A stretch of DNA of 6,609 bases from CAZMUD01 sp964569715 (GTDB lineage Bacteria; Chloroflexota; Dehalococcoidia; Dehalococcoidales; UBA2162). Location of the stretch: assembly GCA_964569715.1 (NCBI GenBank), contig CAZMUD010000061.1, forward strand, positions 1 through 6,609. The letters run 5' to 3'. Both the position numbers and the translations under genes were made by a program. This document shows, one piece after another, positions 1 to 6,418 of the stretch; the stretch's first letter is position 1, and each line of letters starts with the position of its first letter. The notes beneath the pieces are model-generated. The model was not told the DNA's origin. It was given only the letters and a program-made list of their open reading frames with translations, and ran no database searches.

Positions 1-70
1 AGCCTTCATGCTCTTAATCGGTATGGCCGGCATCGGTACCTGGGCTTACTTCAGCATTAGGAGGCGGTGA
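1..70 (+). CDS. C-terminal end of a membrane-anchored protein (partial)
   Basis: The frame beginning at base 2 is open to a TGA at 68-70 and gives 22 residues: a hydrophobic stretch (AFMLLIGMAGIGTWAYF) followed by SIRRR. This is the classic end of a protein held by one C-terminal membrane helix with a basic cytoplasmic stop-transfer tail. The next gene on the same strand ends in the same way (a hydrophobic helix, then RRRL) and starts about 60 bp later, so the two are probably co-transcribed and may be paralogous surface proteins. The rest of the gene is outside the window, so its function cannot be named. Confidence 0.72.
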   Translation, partial: AFMLLIGMAGIGTWAYFSIRRR

Positions 71-130
71 GTCAGCCAATATAGACGACGTGCTGATCGT
101 CATTAATCAGTGACTTTGGTACGGAGAAAA

Positions 131-2125
131 ATGAGTAAACGATGGCAGATGAAGGAAGCCACACGCATCGTCAAAATTGGTGGATATGCAGCTAGACTGC
201 TTATAGCAGTGATAATAGGTTCGGCTCTGGTTGGCTTTTTGCCAGCTAGAGTTCAGGCTGATGATGGCAACCCTGTGAACCTGGAGCTGGATGGTGAAGG
301 GGCTACGCCCTGGAACATAACTAATATTCAGCCTACCGATAACGGCACTGAGGTAGTTACGCTGCATAATGCCGGAAGCGCGGATGGCTTTGTTACCATA
401 TGGCTAAGCGATATCGTCAGTAATGAAGGCATAAACCCGGAATCTGAGACGGGTGACACCGCAGAACCAGGCGAGCTTACTGCCCACTTACTACTTGGTC
501 TCTCCGGCAATAGATTAGGCACCAATTTGAACCTGCCAATAACTACAAATAGGTTCCCTCAGAGTGCTTCTGATGCGGACTATATTGAGGTAATACCTCT
601 CAAGACCGGTGAGACTGTTGACCTGCAGTGGGAATGGGATTTACCTGCTGAGACTGGTAATGAGGTTCAGGGAGATAACATATCTTTTACGATAAACTAC
701 CTACTCAGGGAATGCGAAATTACCGATGTGTCTGAAGTTGTCTCTGCTAATGGTACATTTACTGAAGAGGTTACCGTGACACCTGAGGGCACTAGAGCTG
801 AAATCACCATCGAGGAAGGTACCAAGGGTATGACCGAAGAGGGAGAGCCTCTCAGCGAAATATGGATAATGGAGATAGACAAAGAGCCATCAGCCCCATC
901 AGAAGATACTACTACTGTTGGTTTCCACTACGACGCTGGGCCGCATGGGGCTTACTTTGACCGGCCGATAACTCTTACCTTTACCTATGGCCCTAACGAT
1001 ATACCTGAAAGAGCTAGAGCAGAAGACCTAGTCATCGCTCTGTGGGATAAGGATGCTGGCAAGTGGGTTGAACTTGAGGGCTGCACCGTTGACCCTGTGA
1101 CCAACACCATCACCGCCGAAGTAAGTCACTTCAGAAGATACACCATTATTTCCCCTCTCCCTCCTCCTCCGACACCACGTCCAGGACCCTACCCGGAACC
1201 ACCTCCACCTGACGTTGGTGAAGAGGAAGAGGCTGTCAAGACCGTCCTGGAGACAAATATGCTAGGTGATGAACGGAGGGTAGAAACTGAAGCCGATGGA
1301 ACACTTCGCGAACCCTTAACATTAACCGACCCCAATAGCCATTTCGTTATTGAGGTTGATAGTGGCAATAAGATAACCAGTAGTGATGGCATACCAGTAA
1401 CCCGATTAGAGTTATCGGTGTTTGAAGAATCAATAGCGCTTCCAGGTGACATAGTAATACTCAGCCCGATATACAAAGTAACTGGCTATATTAATGGGTT
1501 GGAGATACCCCGGATTAATTTCGATTCGCCAGCCAAGCTCACCATCCTTTACGACCCAGGAGATTTACCAGAAAATGTATTTCCACCATTTGTTGCCTAC
1601 TGTACTGTTGACCAAGGTTTGATGCCAATAGAACCACCCCCCGGTTCAACGGTCGAGATTGGCAAAGCAAAAGCGCAGATAAGCCACGCGTTATTATTTG
1701 TCGTTGCAGCCAAACTCGTACCACCTCCACCGCCATTACCACCGAAGTTCGAAGTTAGTAACCTTATTATCAATCCCAGACAAGGTAAGATGGGCCAACC
1801 AGTTATCATTAGCCTTGAAATAGCTAATGATGGTGAAACTGTAGGTAGCTATCAATTGCAACTGAAGATAGATGGCATAGTCAGAATAATAAAAGAAATA
1901 ACCCTTGCCGCCAAAAGCAGTGAGACAGTAAGCTTTGAAATCCATAACCTATCTGTGGGTAAGCATGAAGTGAAGGTCGCTGGCCTAGGCGAAAATTTCA
2001 GGATAGTCAGCACCGCAGTATTATCACCTAAATCAGCAATTGACTGGCTTACGCTTGACTTGAGTATAGGTGCAGGCGTGTGTGCGGGATTGCTCGCATT
2101 ATACTTGCTCAGGCGAAGGTTGTAG
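131..2125 (+). CDS. Exported multidomain surface protein: TasA/camelysin-like module, proline-rich linkers, CARDB-like domain, C-terminal membrane anchor
   Basis: This 664-residue protein has a clear exported, membrane-tethered layout. A basic N-terminus and hydrophobic segment (about 20-37) end in a likely signal-peptidase site near VQA-DD (41-45). Residues 45-195 resemble TasA/camelysin (SipW-substrate) proteins: a beta-rich module with the late motif WEWDLPAETGNEVQGDNISF and a conserved-looking end at NYLLRE. Residues 196-340 form a beta module ending SHFRRYTII. A proline linker (342-360) leads to a second, related module (about 368-528), since FDRPITLTFTYGPNDIP and FDSPAKLTILYDPGDLP align. 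A second proline run (531-538) precedes a CARDB-like Ig-fold domain (539-625) and a membrane helix (642-660) ending RRRL. An ATG start at 131 is chosen because GGAG lies 4 nt upstream; an in-frame GTG at 110 lacks a ribosome site. The role is inferred as structural or adhesive on the cell surface; no catalytic motif is visible. Confidence 0.88.
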   Translation: MSKRWQMKEATRIVKIGGYAARLLIAVIIGSALVGFLPARVQADDGNPVNLELDGEGATPWNITNIQPTDNGTEVVTLHNAGSADGFVTIWLSDIVSNEGINPESETGDTAEPGELTAHLLLGLSGNRLGTNLNLPITTNRFPQSASDADYIEVIPLKTGETVDLQWEWDLPAETGNEVQGDNISFTINYLLRECEITDVSEVVSANGTFTEEVTVTPEGTRAEITIEEGTKGMTEEGEPLSEIWIMEIDKEPSAPSEDTTTVGFHYDAGPHGAYFDRPITLTFTYGPNDIPERARAEDLVIALWDKDAGKWVELEGCTVDPVTNTITAEVSHFRRYTIISPLPPPPTPRPGPYPEPPPPDVGEEEEAVKTVLETNMLGDERRVETEADGTLREPLTLTDPNSHFVIEVDSGNKITSSDGIPVTRLELSVFEESIALPGDIVILSPIYKVTGYINGLEIPRINFDSPAKLTILYDPGDLPENVFPPFVAYCTVDQGLMPIEPPPGSTVEIGKAKAQISHALLFVVAAKLVPPPPPLPPKFEVSNLIINPRQGKMGQPVIISLEIANDGETVGSYQLQLKIDGIVRIIKEITLAAKSSETVSFEIHNLSVGKHEVKVAGLGENFRIVSTAVLSPKSAIDWLTLDLSIGAGVCAGLLALYLLRRRL

Positions 2126-2277
2126 TAGCCTACTATTGTGCAACCTGTGGGCTTGAAAAGGTGTACCTCACCTACTAACCAGTTTCACAATTCTATCGTG
2201 GGAGAAGGGCTGGCCAGGTCTGGTGCTGTGGAAGACCTGATGAACACTATCTGGAGTGTAGCACATTCACTTAGTGC

Positions 2278-2838
2278 TTAGTCTAGGTGCACTGCAAAAG
2301 CGATCTCGCCTGTTTGAGGCTCGATATAATAAACATCATTGCCAATTATAGCCAGGTTGACAGCGTGAAGAGTCTGGCTATGTGGCAGTTTAGTTTTAAA
2401 GAGCGCGTTGTACTCGCTCATCCCCATTACTTCAAATGAGACAATATAGCCATCTGCCAATGCCGCATTTTGCATCTCTCGGGCATAATCATCACAATCC
2501 ACTTCGTTAGCAGGTGATTGAAGGCGAATTGTAGTTACACTCATCTTATTCTCCAGCCATCGCTTTAGCTCATCAAGGTCATTAAAGTTGCGCAACTCTA
2601 CTGGTACCCTTTCGACCCGTTCACTATACTCCACTACAGGTATAGGTTTGTCAACATACTGTACAATAGGTTTTTCGACTATCTGATAATGAATCTTAGT
2701 CTCGGTGACTAGAATAGTTTGCGGTTCTATTCTATCTCTACTGACATATGCACCAATAAAGAAGGCTAAAACAAGTATTGTAACCGCTACTAGAGCCTTT
2801 AAAGCCTTAACAATTTTACTATTCGATTTGTTTCTCAT
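2278..2838 (-). CDS. Membrane-anchored transglutaminase-like (papain-fold) protein
   Basis: The product has 186 residues. A basic N-terminus (MRNKSNSK) and one hydrophobic helix (about 14-32) suggest an uncleaved anchor with the rest outside the membrane. A stalk rich in Val, Pro and charged residues follows (about 40-80, with EKPIVQYVDKPIPVVEY), then a small C-terminal domain with the Cys-His-acid arrangement of transglutaminase-like proteins: DCDDYA with Cys115, LHAVN with His158, and YYIEPQTGEI with Glu173 as the likely third residue. In this superfamily the Cys-His-Asp/Glu triad supports peptidase, amidase or cross-linking chemistry; the substrate here cannot be told. The start at 2838 is preferred over an in-frame ATG 20 codons upstream because AAGGAGGG (2848-2855) lies 9 nt before it and the shorter form gives a normal anchor. 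It is convergent with the surface-protein gene. A role in processing or anchoring surface proteins is only a guess from context. Confidence 0.8.
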   Translation of the reverse strand: MRNKSNSKIVKALKALVAVTILVLAFFIGAYVSRDRIEPQTILVTETKIHYQIVEKPIVQYVDKPIPVVEYSERVERVPVELRNFNDLDELKRWLENKMSVTTIRLQSPANEVDCDDYAREMQNAALADGYIVSFEVMGMSEYNALFKTKLPHSQTLHAVNLAIIGNDVYYIEPQTGEIAFAVHLD

Positions 2839-3246
2839 CTTAAGGCTCCCTCCTTGTTCCACTCGCCGATTCCAGCATAGAGCTAGGAGGCGAAACAAAA
2901 CCTAAATATTTATGGCAATTGTTCCCCTGTTTGTTCCGGTTTGAGTTTAGAGAAATCAGTTTACAACCACATCACACAACAAGCCGAAACCATCACAAAG
3001 GGGTCACAATTGGAGCGGGACACAACGAAAAGCTTTCATCCAAATATGATAGGCTGTTCACAAACCTATGTAAGAGCTGCCTGGTATTCTTCAGGTTCTT
3101 CGAGCTCTTCTATTTACCTTATCTAAGTAAATCAATGTTATTCGGACTATTGACAAAGTCTCGGAGGAGGATTAAACTCAATCCCAGCCATACTAAGTGA
3201 CCGAAAATGACATGACATAGTCTTGGTTGAGATCTCAACGAGAAGA
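2839..3246. other. Divergent intergenic region with no supported gene
   Basis: About 400 bp separate the divergent genes starting at 2838 (minus) and 3247 (plus). It holds the ribosome site of the left gene (2848-2855) and a candidate promoter for the right gene (3150-3178). Plus-strand open frames of 61 and 93 codons exist, but both begin with TTG, lack a ribosome site, and read as low-complexity or low-plausibility sequence (for example a long Ser run). I see no tRNA, strong hairpin or repeat array here. The length is generous for a promoter region, so a decayed gene or a small RNA is possible but not supported. Confidence 0.5.
3150..3178 (+). promoter_or_regulatory. Candidate sigma-70-type promoter of the methyltransferase-family gene
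   Basis: A perfect -35 hexamer TTGACA (3150-3155) is followed, after a 17-bp spacer, by TAAACT (3173-3178), which matches 4 of 6 consensus -10 bases. Transcription would start near 3185, leaving a leader of roughly 60 nt before the ATG at 3247. The purine run GGAGGAGG inside the spacer resembles a ribosome site, but no start codon follows it at a usable distance. Confidence 0.45.
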
Positions 3247-3828
3247 ATGATGTCGCTAATGCCAGCTTTTGAAATAGGTTTACGGAATGCTTGGATGTTC
3301 GTCATTCCCTATGCGTATGTGCACTTCGGCCTGGGTCACCTCATTGTTGATAATAAATCAACCCTTTTCGTGTGGCCCTCATATACAAAATCAGAGAAGA
3401 TATTTTTCGGTGTCCTGACGGTAACCTTTTTTGGTCCCTGGATTTATAGCATCTTCTTACCACTGAAGCTAGGTGCGGCTTGGTTATATAGTGGACTCCC
3501 TATTTATTTATTAGGCTTGATTTTCATCATTATGGCATTGTTAAGTTTCTCGACAACTCCGCTGGACGAACCGGTCACTAAAGGCATCTATCGCATTTCA
3601 AGACACCCAATGAACTTTGGCTTCTTCTTGGCACTTACCGGTATGGGCCTGTCCAGCGCTTCTTGGATTGTTCTCTTGTGTGCCATATTATTTCTAATCT
3701 TGCAGGGGAAAATTCTAGAAAAGGCAGAAGAACGTATGTGCCTCGAGAAATTCGGCAACGTCTACCTTGAATATATTAATAGAACCCCAAGATGGGTAGG
3801 ACTGCCGAAACGGGGCGGTGAAAGATGA
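3247..3828 (+). CDS. Isoprenylcysteine/phospholipid methyltransferase-family integral membrane protein
   Basis: The product has 193 residues and about five hydrophobic segments (roughly 13-30, 52-70, 78-100, 122-136, 138-154). The C-terminal half carries the signature of the ICMT/PEMT/NnrU-like membrane methyltransferase group: GIYRISRHPM (113-122), the acidic EKAEERMCLEKFG block (158-170), Tyr173 and Tyr176, then RTPRW (179-183). In characterised relatives the RHP and EE motifs bind S-adenosylmethionine and the acceptor is a lipid or lipid-modified thiol. The substrate here is unknown, and many bacterial members have no assigned role. The start is uncertain: an in-frame TTG at 3223 and ATGs at 3247, 3250 and 3259 all lack a strong Shine-Dalgarno; 3247 is chosen as the first ATG. 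A promoter-like sequence lies 70-100 bp upstream. No convincing terminator follows; a 5-bp hairpin at 3856-3868 lacks a U-tract. Confidence 0.8.
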   Translation: MMSLMPAFEIGLRNAWMFVIPYAYVHFGLGHLIVDNKSTLFVWPSYTKSEKIFFGVLTVTFFGPWIYSIFLPLKLGAAWLYSGLPIYLLGLIFIIMALLSFSTTPLDEPVTKGIYRISRHPMNFGFFLALTGMGLSSASWIVLLCAILFLILQGKILEKAEERMCLEKFGNVYLEYINRTPRWVGLPKRGGER

Positions 3829-3965
3829 ATGCATCTCTTTGTTTATTCAAATTCCTCACGCTTCGTGAATCTTAAGGGCAGATAACATTAGTCCATAGTG
3901 TTCTTCCACAATGCTTGAATGTGACAAAATTGCATAATGTCTCATAACCCAAGAAATATCTGCTA
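3829..3965. other. Non-coding stretch after the methyltransferase-family gene
   Basis: I see no open frame of credible composition on either strand here. The only structure is a small inverted repeat, TCACG-CTT-CGTGA (3856-3868), with no U-run after it. Together with the gene remnant on its right, it makes the chromosome between 3829 and 4232 look like decaying sequence. Confidence 0.4.
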
Positions 3966-4227
3966 TCAAGACTTCGAGGCATATTCAGCTATAAGAAGTT
4001 CCCTGTTTTCCCCACTCACTTCCTCTGGTGCACTTAACAGGTGTCGGCAACAATCAATCTGTTCTTCTAAGTTCTCCACGTCTTGTCTGGGGTAACGCCC
4101 GGGCAAAGAAGCCACCCATTTTTTCGCTTTCTAAGCTTATCCATATGCTTCCTCAAGCAATTCCTGATGAGTTCTTTTTCGACCAATTGTTTGTCACCTT
4201 GTTCCTTTTTTGCCAAATTTTTGCCAT
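3966..4227 (-). pseudogene. Frameshifted remnant of a small protein gene
   Basis: Read on the minus strand, two adjoining frames together give a protein-like sequence of about 87 residues. From about 4224 to about 4120 one frame gives a lysine-rich stretch (NLAKKEQGDKQLVEKEL, then LRKHMDKLRK). There the sense jumps by one base into a second frame running to a TGA at 3966-3968: KKWVASLPGRYPRQ, then LEEQIDCCRHLLSAPEE, then ENRELLIAEYAS. One base missing near 4115-4120 explains the break. A second slip in the A-run after ATG (4225-4227) would also join that start codon to the first frame. Neither frame alone has a sound start plus full length. I do not recognise the family. An alternative is chance open frames, but the composition of the second segment argues against that. 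Confidence 0.45.
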
Positions 4228-4232
4228 TTAAG

Positions 4233-4270
4233 AAATAGCCCTTATGCAAACTAATGCATAAGGGCTATTT
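4233..4270 (-). terminator. Strong hairpin, probable ancestral terminator of the tRNA operon
   Basis: A perfect 16-bp inverted repeat (arms 4233-4248 and 4255-4270) encloses a 6-nt loop. It sits 7 bp beyond the left attachment repeat. Joining the chromosome on either side of the island places this hairpin directly behind the tRNA-Val 3' end on the minus strand, where a terminator is expected. The minus-strand sequence after it is moderately U-rich (ATTTCTTAAAT). A plus-strand TTTT also follows, so it may act in both directions. Confidence 0.6.
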
Positions 4271-4277
4271 TAGCTTC

Positions 4278-4331
4278 AAAAGATGGTGGGCGGTAGAGGA
4301 CTCGAACCTCTGACCCCCTGCGTGTAAAGCA
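4278..4331 (-). repeat. attL: left 54-bp direct repeat of the island
   Basis: These 54 bases are identical to 6470-6523, exactly 2192 bp away. The repeat covers the tRNA-Val gene from the third base of the anticodon-stem 5' strand through the anticodon, variable region, T arm, acceptor 3' strand and CCA, plus six trailer bases (TCTTTT on the tRNA strand). Identity stops sharply at both ends (C4277 versus G6469; T4332 versus G6524). This is the displaced end of the target tRNA gene left by site-specific integration. Confidence 0.92.
4284..4331 (-). pseudogene. Orphan 3' fragment of tRNA-Val (UAC)
   Basis: The minus strand carries the tRNA-Val 3' part, including the anticodon TAC, the T arm (AGAGG-TTCGAGT-CCTCT), the ACCGCCC acceptor strand, discriminator A and CCA. 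It lacks the D arm, the 5' acceptor strand and the first two anticodon-stem bases. It cannot fold into a tRNA and has no 5' end, so it is an integration scar and not a gene. Confidence 0.9.
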
Positions 4332-4340
4332 TTCTTGATA

Positions 4341-4366
4341 AAAGGCGGAGGCCGCTTGCCTCCTTT
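4341..4366 (-). terminator. Small GC-rich hairpin just inside attL
   Basis: The arms GGAGGC (4347-4352) and GCCTCC (4358-4363) enclose a 5-nt loop, with a possible AAA/TTT extension outside. On the minus strand the hairpin is followed by GCCTTTTATC, so it could act as a weak second terminator after the SIR2 gene, insulating the left end of the island. It lies 10 bp inside the attachment repeat, so a recombination-related role is also possible. Confidence 0.35.
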
Positions 4367-4443
4367 AGTTCTATATCATAAAAGATTTTCTCTTCTTATT
4401 CAACAATATATACATAGGATTATAAAGACCCACATAAATTAAA

Positions 4444-4466
4444 AGGCTCGGTTAAAAACCGAGCCT
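4444..4466 (-). terminator. Rho-independent terminator of the SIR2-TPR gene
   Basis: A perfect 10-bp stem (AGGCTCGGTT, 4444-4453, with its complement at 4457-4466) has a 3-nt A loop. On the minus strand it is followed by TTTTAATTTATG, a good U-tract. It sits about 135 bp after the SIR2-TPR stop codon. ATTTT also follows on the plus strand, so it may be bidirectional and block read-through into the island from the left. Confidence 0.72.
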
Positions 4467-4601
4467 ATTTTCAGGTATCAATAAATAATCTAACGCGTTT
4501 TAGGTACCATTTTCCTTCCACTCCTTTATATATATCCTTATTGTATAAGTTCTAATATTAAATGTCAATAGTACTTTTGGCTTTCTTATATTTAAACTCA
4601 A

Positions 4602-6230
4602 TTATTCTTCCCTCGTTTCTACTCTCCTGAATTTTTCACATAAATCCATCAAATCTTTATCTCCATGGTATTCCTCAAATACTGGAAAAACTTCAATATC
4701 ATCAACACTAATAGCGTGGTCTACTAGTGCCTTTTCTAATAATTGAAGCAACTTCCCTTTTTGATTTCTTAAAGCCGCAACCCCTGCTAAGTAACTACTC
4801 AGTGTCACTTCATCATCTAGAATTTTCAGGTCATTTTTCATCTCTTTTAATCTGCCTAGTCTCTTCAAGGAGATTGCACGATTTATTCTCGCCATCGCAT
4901 TTGAAGGCTCTGAGCTAAGCACTGCTGTTGCAACATCAATAACTTTATCATCATCACCAGTATGCAATAAGAAATAGGTCTTGTAATCATCAGAGATTAC
5001 ATCACCTTCAAGGAATTCTTTTAAAACCTCCTTCTTATTCAGCCTTACTAGTGTATCTGCATAATCATAAGCCGCTTCAAAATCATCAGGGGCCTCTTCA
5101 TATGTTTCTTTTATTGCTTCCAAAGCACTTTCTAATCCTCGTTTTTGCCTTATTAATGTTGCCTTGAGAGAAGCCGGCAAATGCGACCCAATGTCACTTA
5201 CGAATACTCCCTCACCCTCCTCATCTTCCAAACTTATTATTTGGCTTATTCTTTCTTGCATCTCATTTATGTCTTCATCTATCAGACCATACGCCCTTTG
5301 TTCTTTTGATATACCAGATATCAATTTTTGCCTATCACGTGCCATCCATAGTGGATTTATCATTGGTTCTGGCAAACTGAGATTAGCCATATGATGTAAT
5401 TCTGCCATAAATTCATCAAAACCAGGTATTTTCGCTATAAATACCTTATCTCTTTTTAGTAAATTACTTAATCGGTTTCCCCTCTCTTCCTCTGCATCTT
5501 GTTCACACCAATATATTCCTTGTTTAAAGTAATCATCATGCCTTACTAACAAATCCAACAGGTCCATTACAGATCTATCCCTGCCACTATACCCCACAAC
5601 TATAAGCCCATATTCACGGGCAAACTGCAGGAATTTCTTTTTCATATTGGATTCCAGAGTCTCTAATTCTGACATTGTATTTTTAATATTTTCAAATAAG
5701 TAATCACCATGTAGTTTAATAATCTTCGGACGTGCAGACGTAATCCTTATTGAATTTACCGCAGAATCATGCGCGCAAACGATAGGCCTTAATTCTTCCG
5801 AATACAAATAACATGCTTCATTAAGTAAATCATCAAAGTTAGTCGTGAAAACTACATTAAAAACGTTGTTTTTTAACAAATTTGTTAAATACATATATCC
5901 TATACCTGGTCTTGCTGCTACAATCTTTTCTTCTACGAAAGCCCTCCTTAATTCCGCCCTATCGTACATAAGTTCAAACAATATAGAGTATTCATCTTCT
6001 GATTTATACCACTTTCCCTTTTCTAACCACTTCCTATAACTTATTCTTTTTCCCTCTCTACTGTGAAGTTTTCTCCTCCAATCATCTATCAATCCATTTG
6101 CACTAGTCACTCCTGATGTTATTGAAGCACCAGAGCCTAATAATAAACAGAAATTAGGAACATCTTGGTTTCTGGTGATTATCGCATCCATTACATGCTC
6201 CATTGTTCTTTCATTTGTATTTCCGTTCAT
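4602..6230 (-). CDS. SIR2-family (SIR2_2-like) protein with TPR-like helical C-terminus, probable defence NADase
   Basis: The product has 542 residues with no signal peptide or membrane helix, so it is cytoplasmic. The N-terminal part (about 10-280) has the SIR2-like Rossmann motifs in order: LLLGSGAS (29-36), VVFTTNFDD (126-134), KLHGD (172-176) and VVGYSGRD (211-218). By family comparison Asn131 and His174 are the expected NAD-binding and catalytic residues. The four zinc-binding cysteines of true sirtuin deacylases are absent; related domains in anti-phage proteins such as ThsA and DSR2 degrade NAD+. Residues about 290-540 are predicted helical and TPR-like, with helix pairs near 365-405 and 427-470, a plausible sensor or oligomerisation part. 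The ATG at 6230 has a good ribosome site. It is the only gene of a tRNA-Val island, with its own promoter and terminator. NAD depletion on phage infection is inferred; the trigger is unknown, and I cannot assign it to a named defence system. Confidence 0.88.
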   Translation of the reverse strand: MNGNTNERTMEHVMDAIITRNQDVPNFCLLLGSGASITSGVTSANGLIDDWRRKLHSREGKRISYRKWLEKGKWYKSEDEYSILFELMYDRAELRRAFVEEKIVAARPGIGYMYLTNLLKNNVFNVVFTTNFDDLLNEACYLYSEELRPIVCAHDSAVNSIRITSARPKIIKLHGDYLFENIKNTMSELETLESNMKKKFLQFAREYGLIVVGYSGRDRSVMDLLDLLVRHDDYFKQGIYWCEQDAEEERGNRLSNLLKRDKVFIAKIPGFDEFMAELHHMANLSLPEPMINPLWMARDRQKLISGISKEQRAYGLIDEDINEMQERISQIISLEDEEGEGVFVSDIGSHLPASLKATLIRQKRGLESALEAIKETYEEAPDDFEAAYDYADTLVRLNKKEVLKEFLEGDVISDDYKTYFLLHTGDDDKVIDVATAVLSSEPSNAMARINRAISLKRLGRLKEMKNDLKILDDEVTLSSYLAGVAALRNQKGKLLQLLEKALVDHAISVDDIEVFPVFEEYHGDKDLMDLCEKFRRVETREE

Positions 6231-6233
6231 TTT

Positions 6234-6241
6234 TCACCCCC
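6234..6241 (-). promoter_or_regulatory. Ribosome binding site of the SIR2-TPR gene
   Basis: On the minus strand GGGGGTGA precedes the ATG, with the GGGGG core ending 6 nt before it. It pairs with the 16S rRNA tail as GGAGGTGA does, with one G-U wobble. This fixes the start at 6230. Confidence 0.7.
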
Positions 6242-6277
6242 ATATTTGGCTTAAGACCCAAGCACAACACCGACACG

Positions 6278-6306
6278 ATTCTACTACCAATACTAACCTA
6301 AGTCAA
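6278..6306 (-). promoter_or_regulatory. Sigma-70-type promoter of the SIR2-TPR gene
   Basis: On the minus strand TTGACT (6301-6306, 5 of 6 consensus) is followed after exactly 17 bp by TAGAAT (6278-6283, 5 of 6). Transcription would begin near 6271, giving a leader of about 40 nt. A second TTGACT directly abuts upstream (6307-6312), making a tandem TTGACTTTGACT that could be an alternative -35 or an operator half-site pair. No strong operator palindrome overlaps it, so the gene may be expressed constitutively from inside the island. Confidence 0.65.
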
Positions 6307-6364
6307 AGTCAATATCCGTTACAACTTCCTATGTTTTTCGTGTAAAATTCCAAAACTAATAAGA

Positions 6365-6384
6365 GGGAGCTAGTACTAGCTCCC
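6365..6384 (-). terminator. Hairpin between tRNA-Val and the SIR2-TPR promoter
   Basis: GGGAGCTAGTACTAGCTCCC is a perfect 20-bp palindrome able to form an 8-bp stem with a 4-nt loop. On the minus strand it is followed by TCTTATTAGTTTTGG. It lies about 90 bp behind the tRNA-Val 3' end and before the SIR2 promoter, so it probably ends the tRNA transcript inside the island, replacing the terminator displaced to 4233-4270. Confidence 0.55.
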
Positions 6385-6418
6385 CCAGTTCCGATTATTC
6401 TTATTACTTCACCAGCCG

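Noticed and set aside
110..130. GTG start giving a 7-residue longer surface protein
   Set aside because: No ribosome site precedes it, while GGAG lies 4 nt before the ATG at 131 and the shorter form gives a normal signal peptide.
1189..1476. Minus-strand open frame of 95 codons inside the surface-protein gene
   Set aside because: It is a Ser/Gly-rich shadow of the proline linker and its flanks on the opposite strand, with no ribosome site.
2215..2239. CAGGTCT/AGACCTG hairpin as a terminator between the convergent genes
   Set aside because: The 7-bp stem has an 11-nt loop and no U-tract on either strand.
2839..2898. Upstream ATG start for the transglutaminase-like gene, adding 20 residues
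   Set aside because: AAGGAGGG lies 9 nt before the ATG at 2838, and the extra residues would put an odd sequence before a standard membrane anchor.
2919..3200. Plus-strand open frame of 93 codons, and an overlapping one of 61 codons at 2941-3126
   Set aside because: Both have TTG starts, no ribosome site and implausible composition; one overlaps the candidate promoter region of the next gene.
4028..4231. Plus-strand open frame of 67 codons
   Set aside because: It is antisense to the better-supported gene remnant, has Phe/Leu-rich composition typical of a shadow frame, and runs into the terminator hairpin.
4284..4331. A second functional tRNA-Val gene
   Set aside because: Only the 3' part is present; there is no D arm or 5' acceptor strand.
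4602..6230. SIR2 protein as a classical sirtuin protein deacylase
   Set aside because: The four cysteines of the sirtuin zinc site are absent and the motifs match the SIR2_2-like defence group better.
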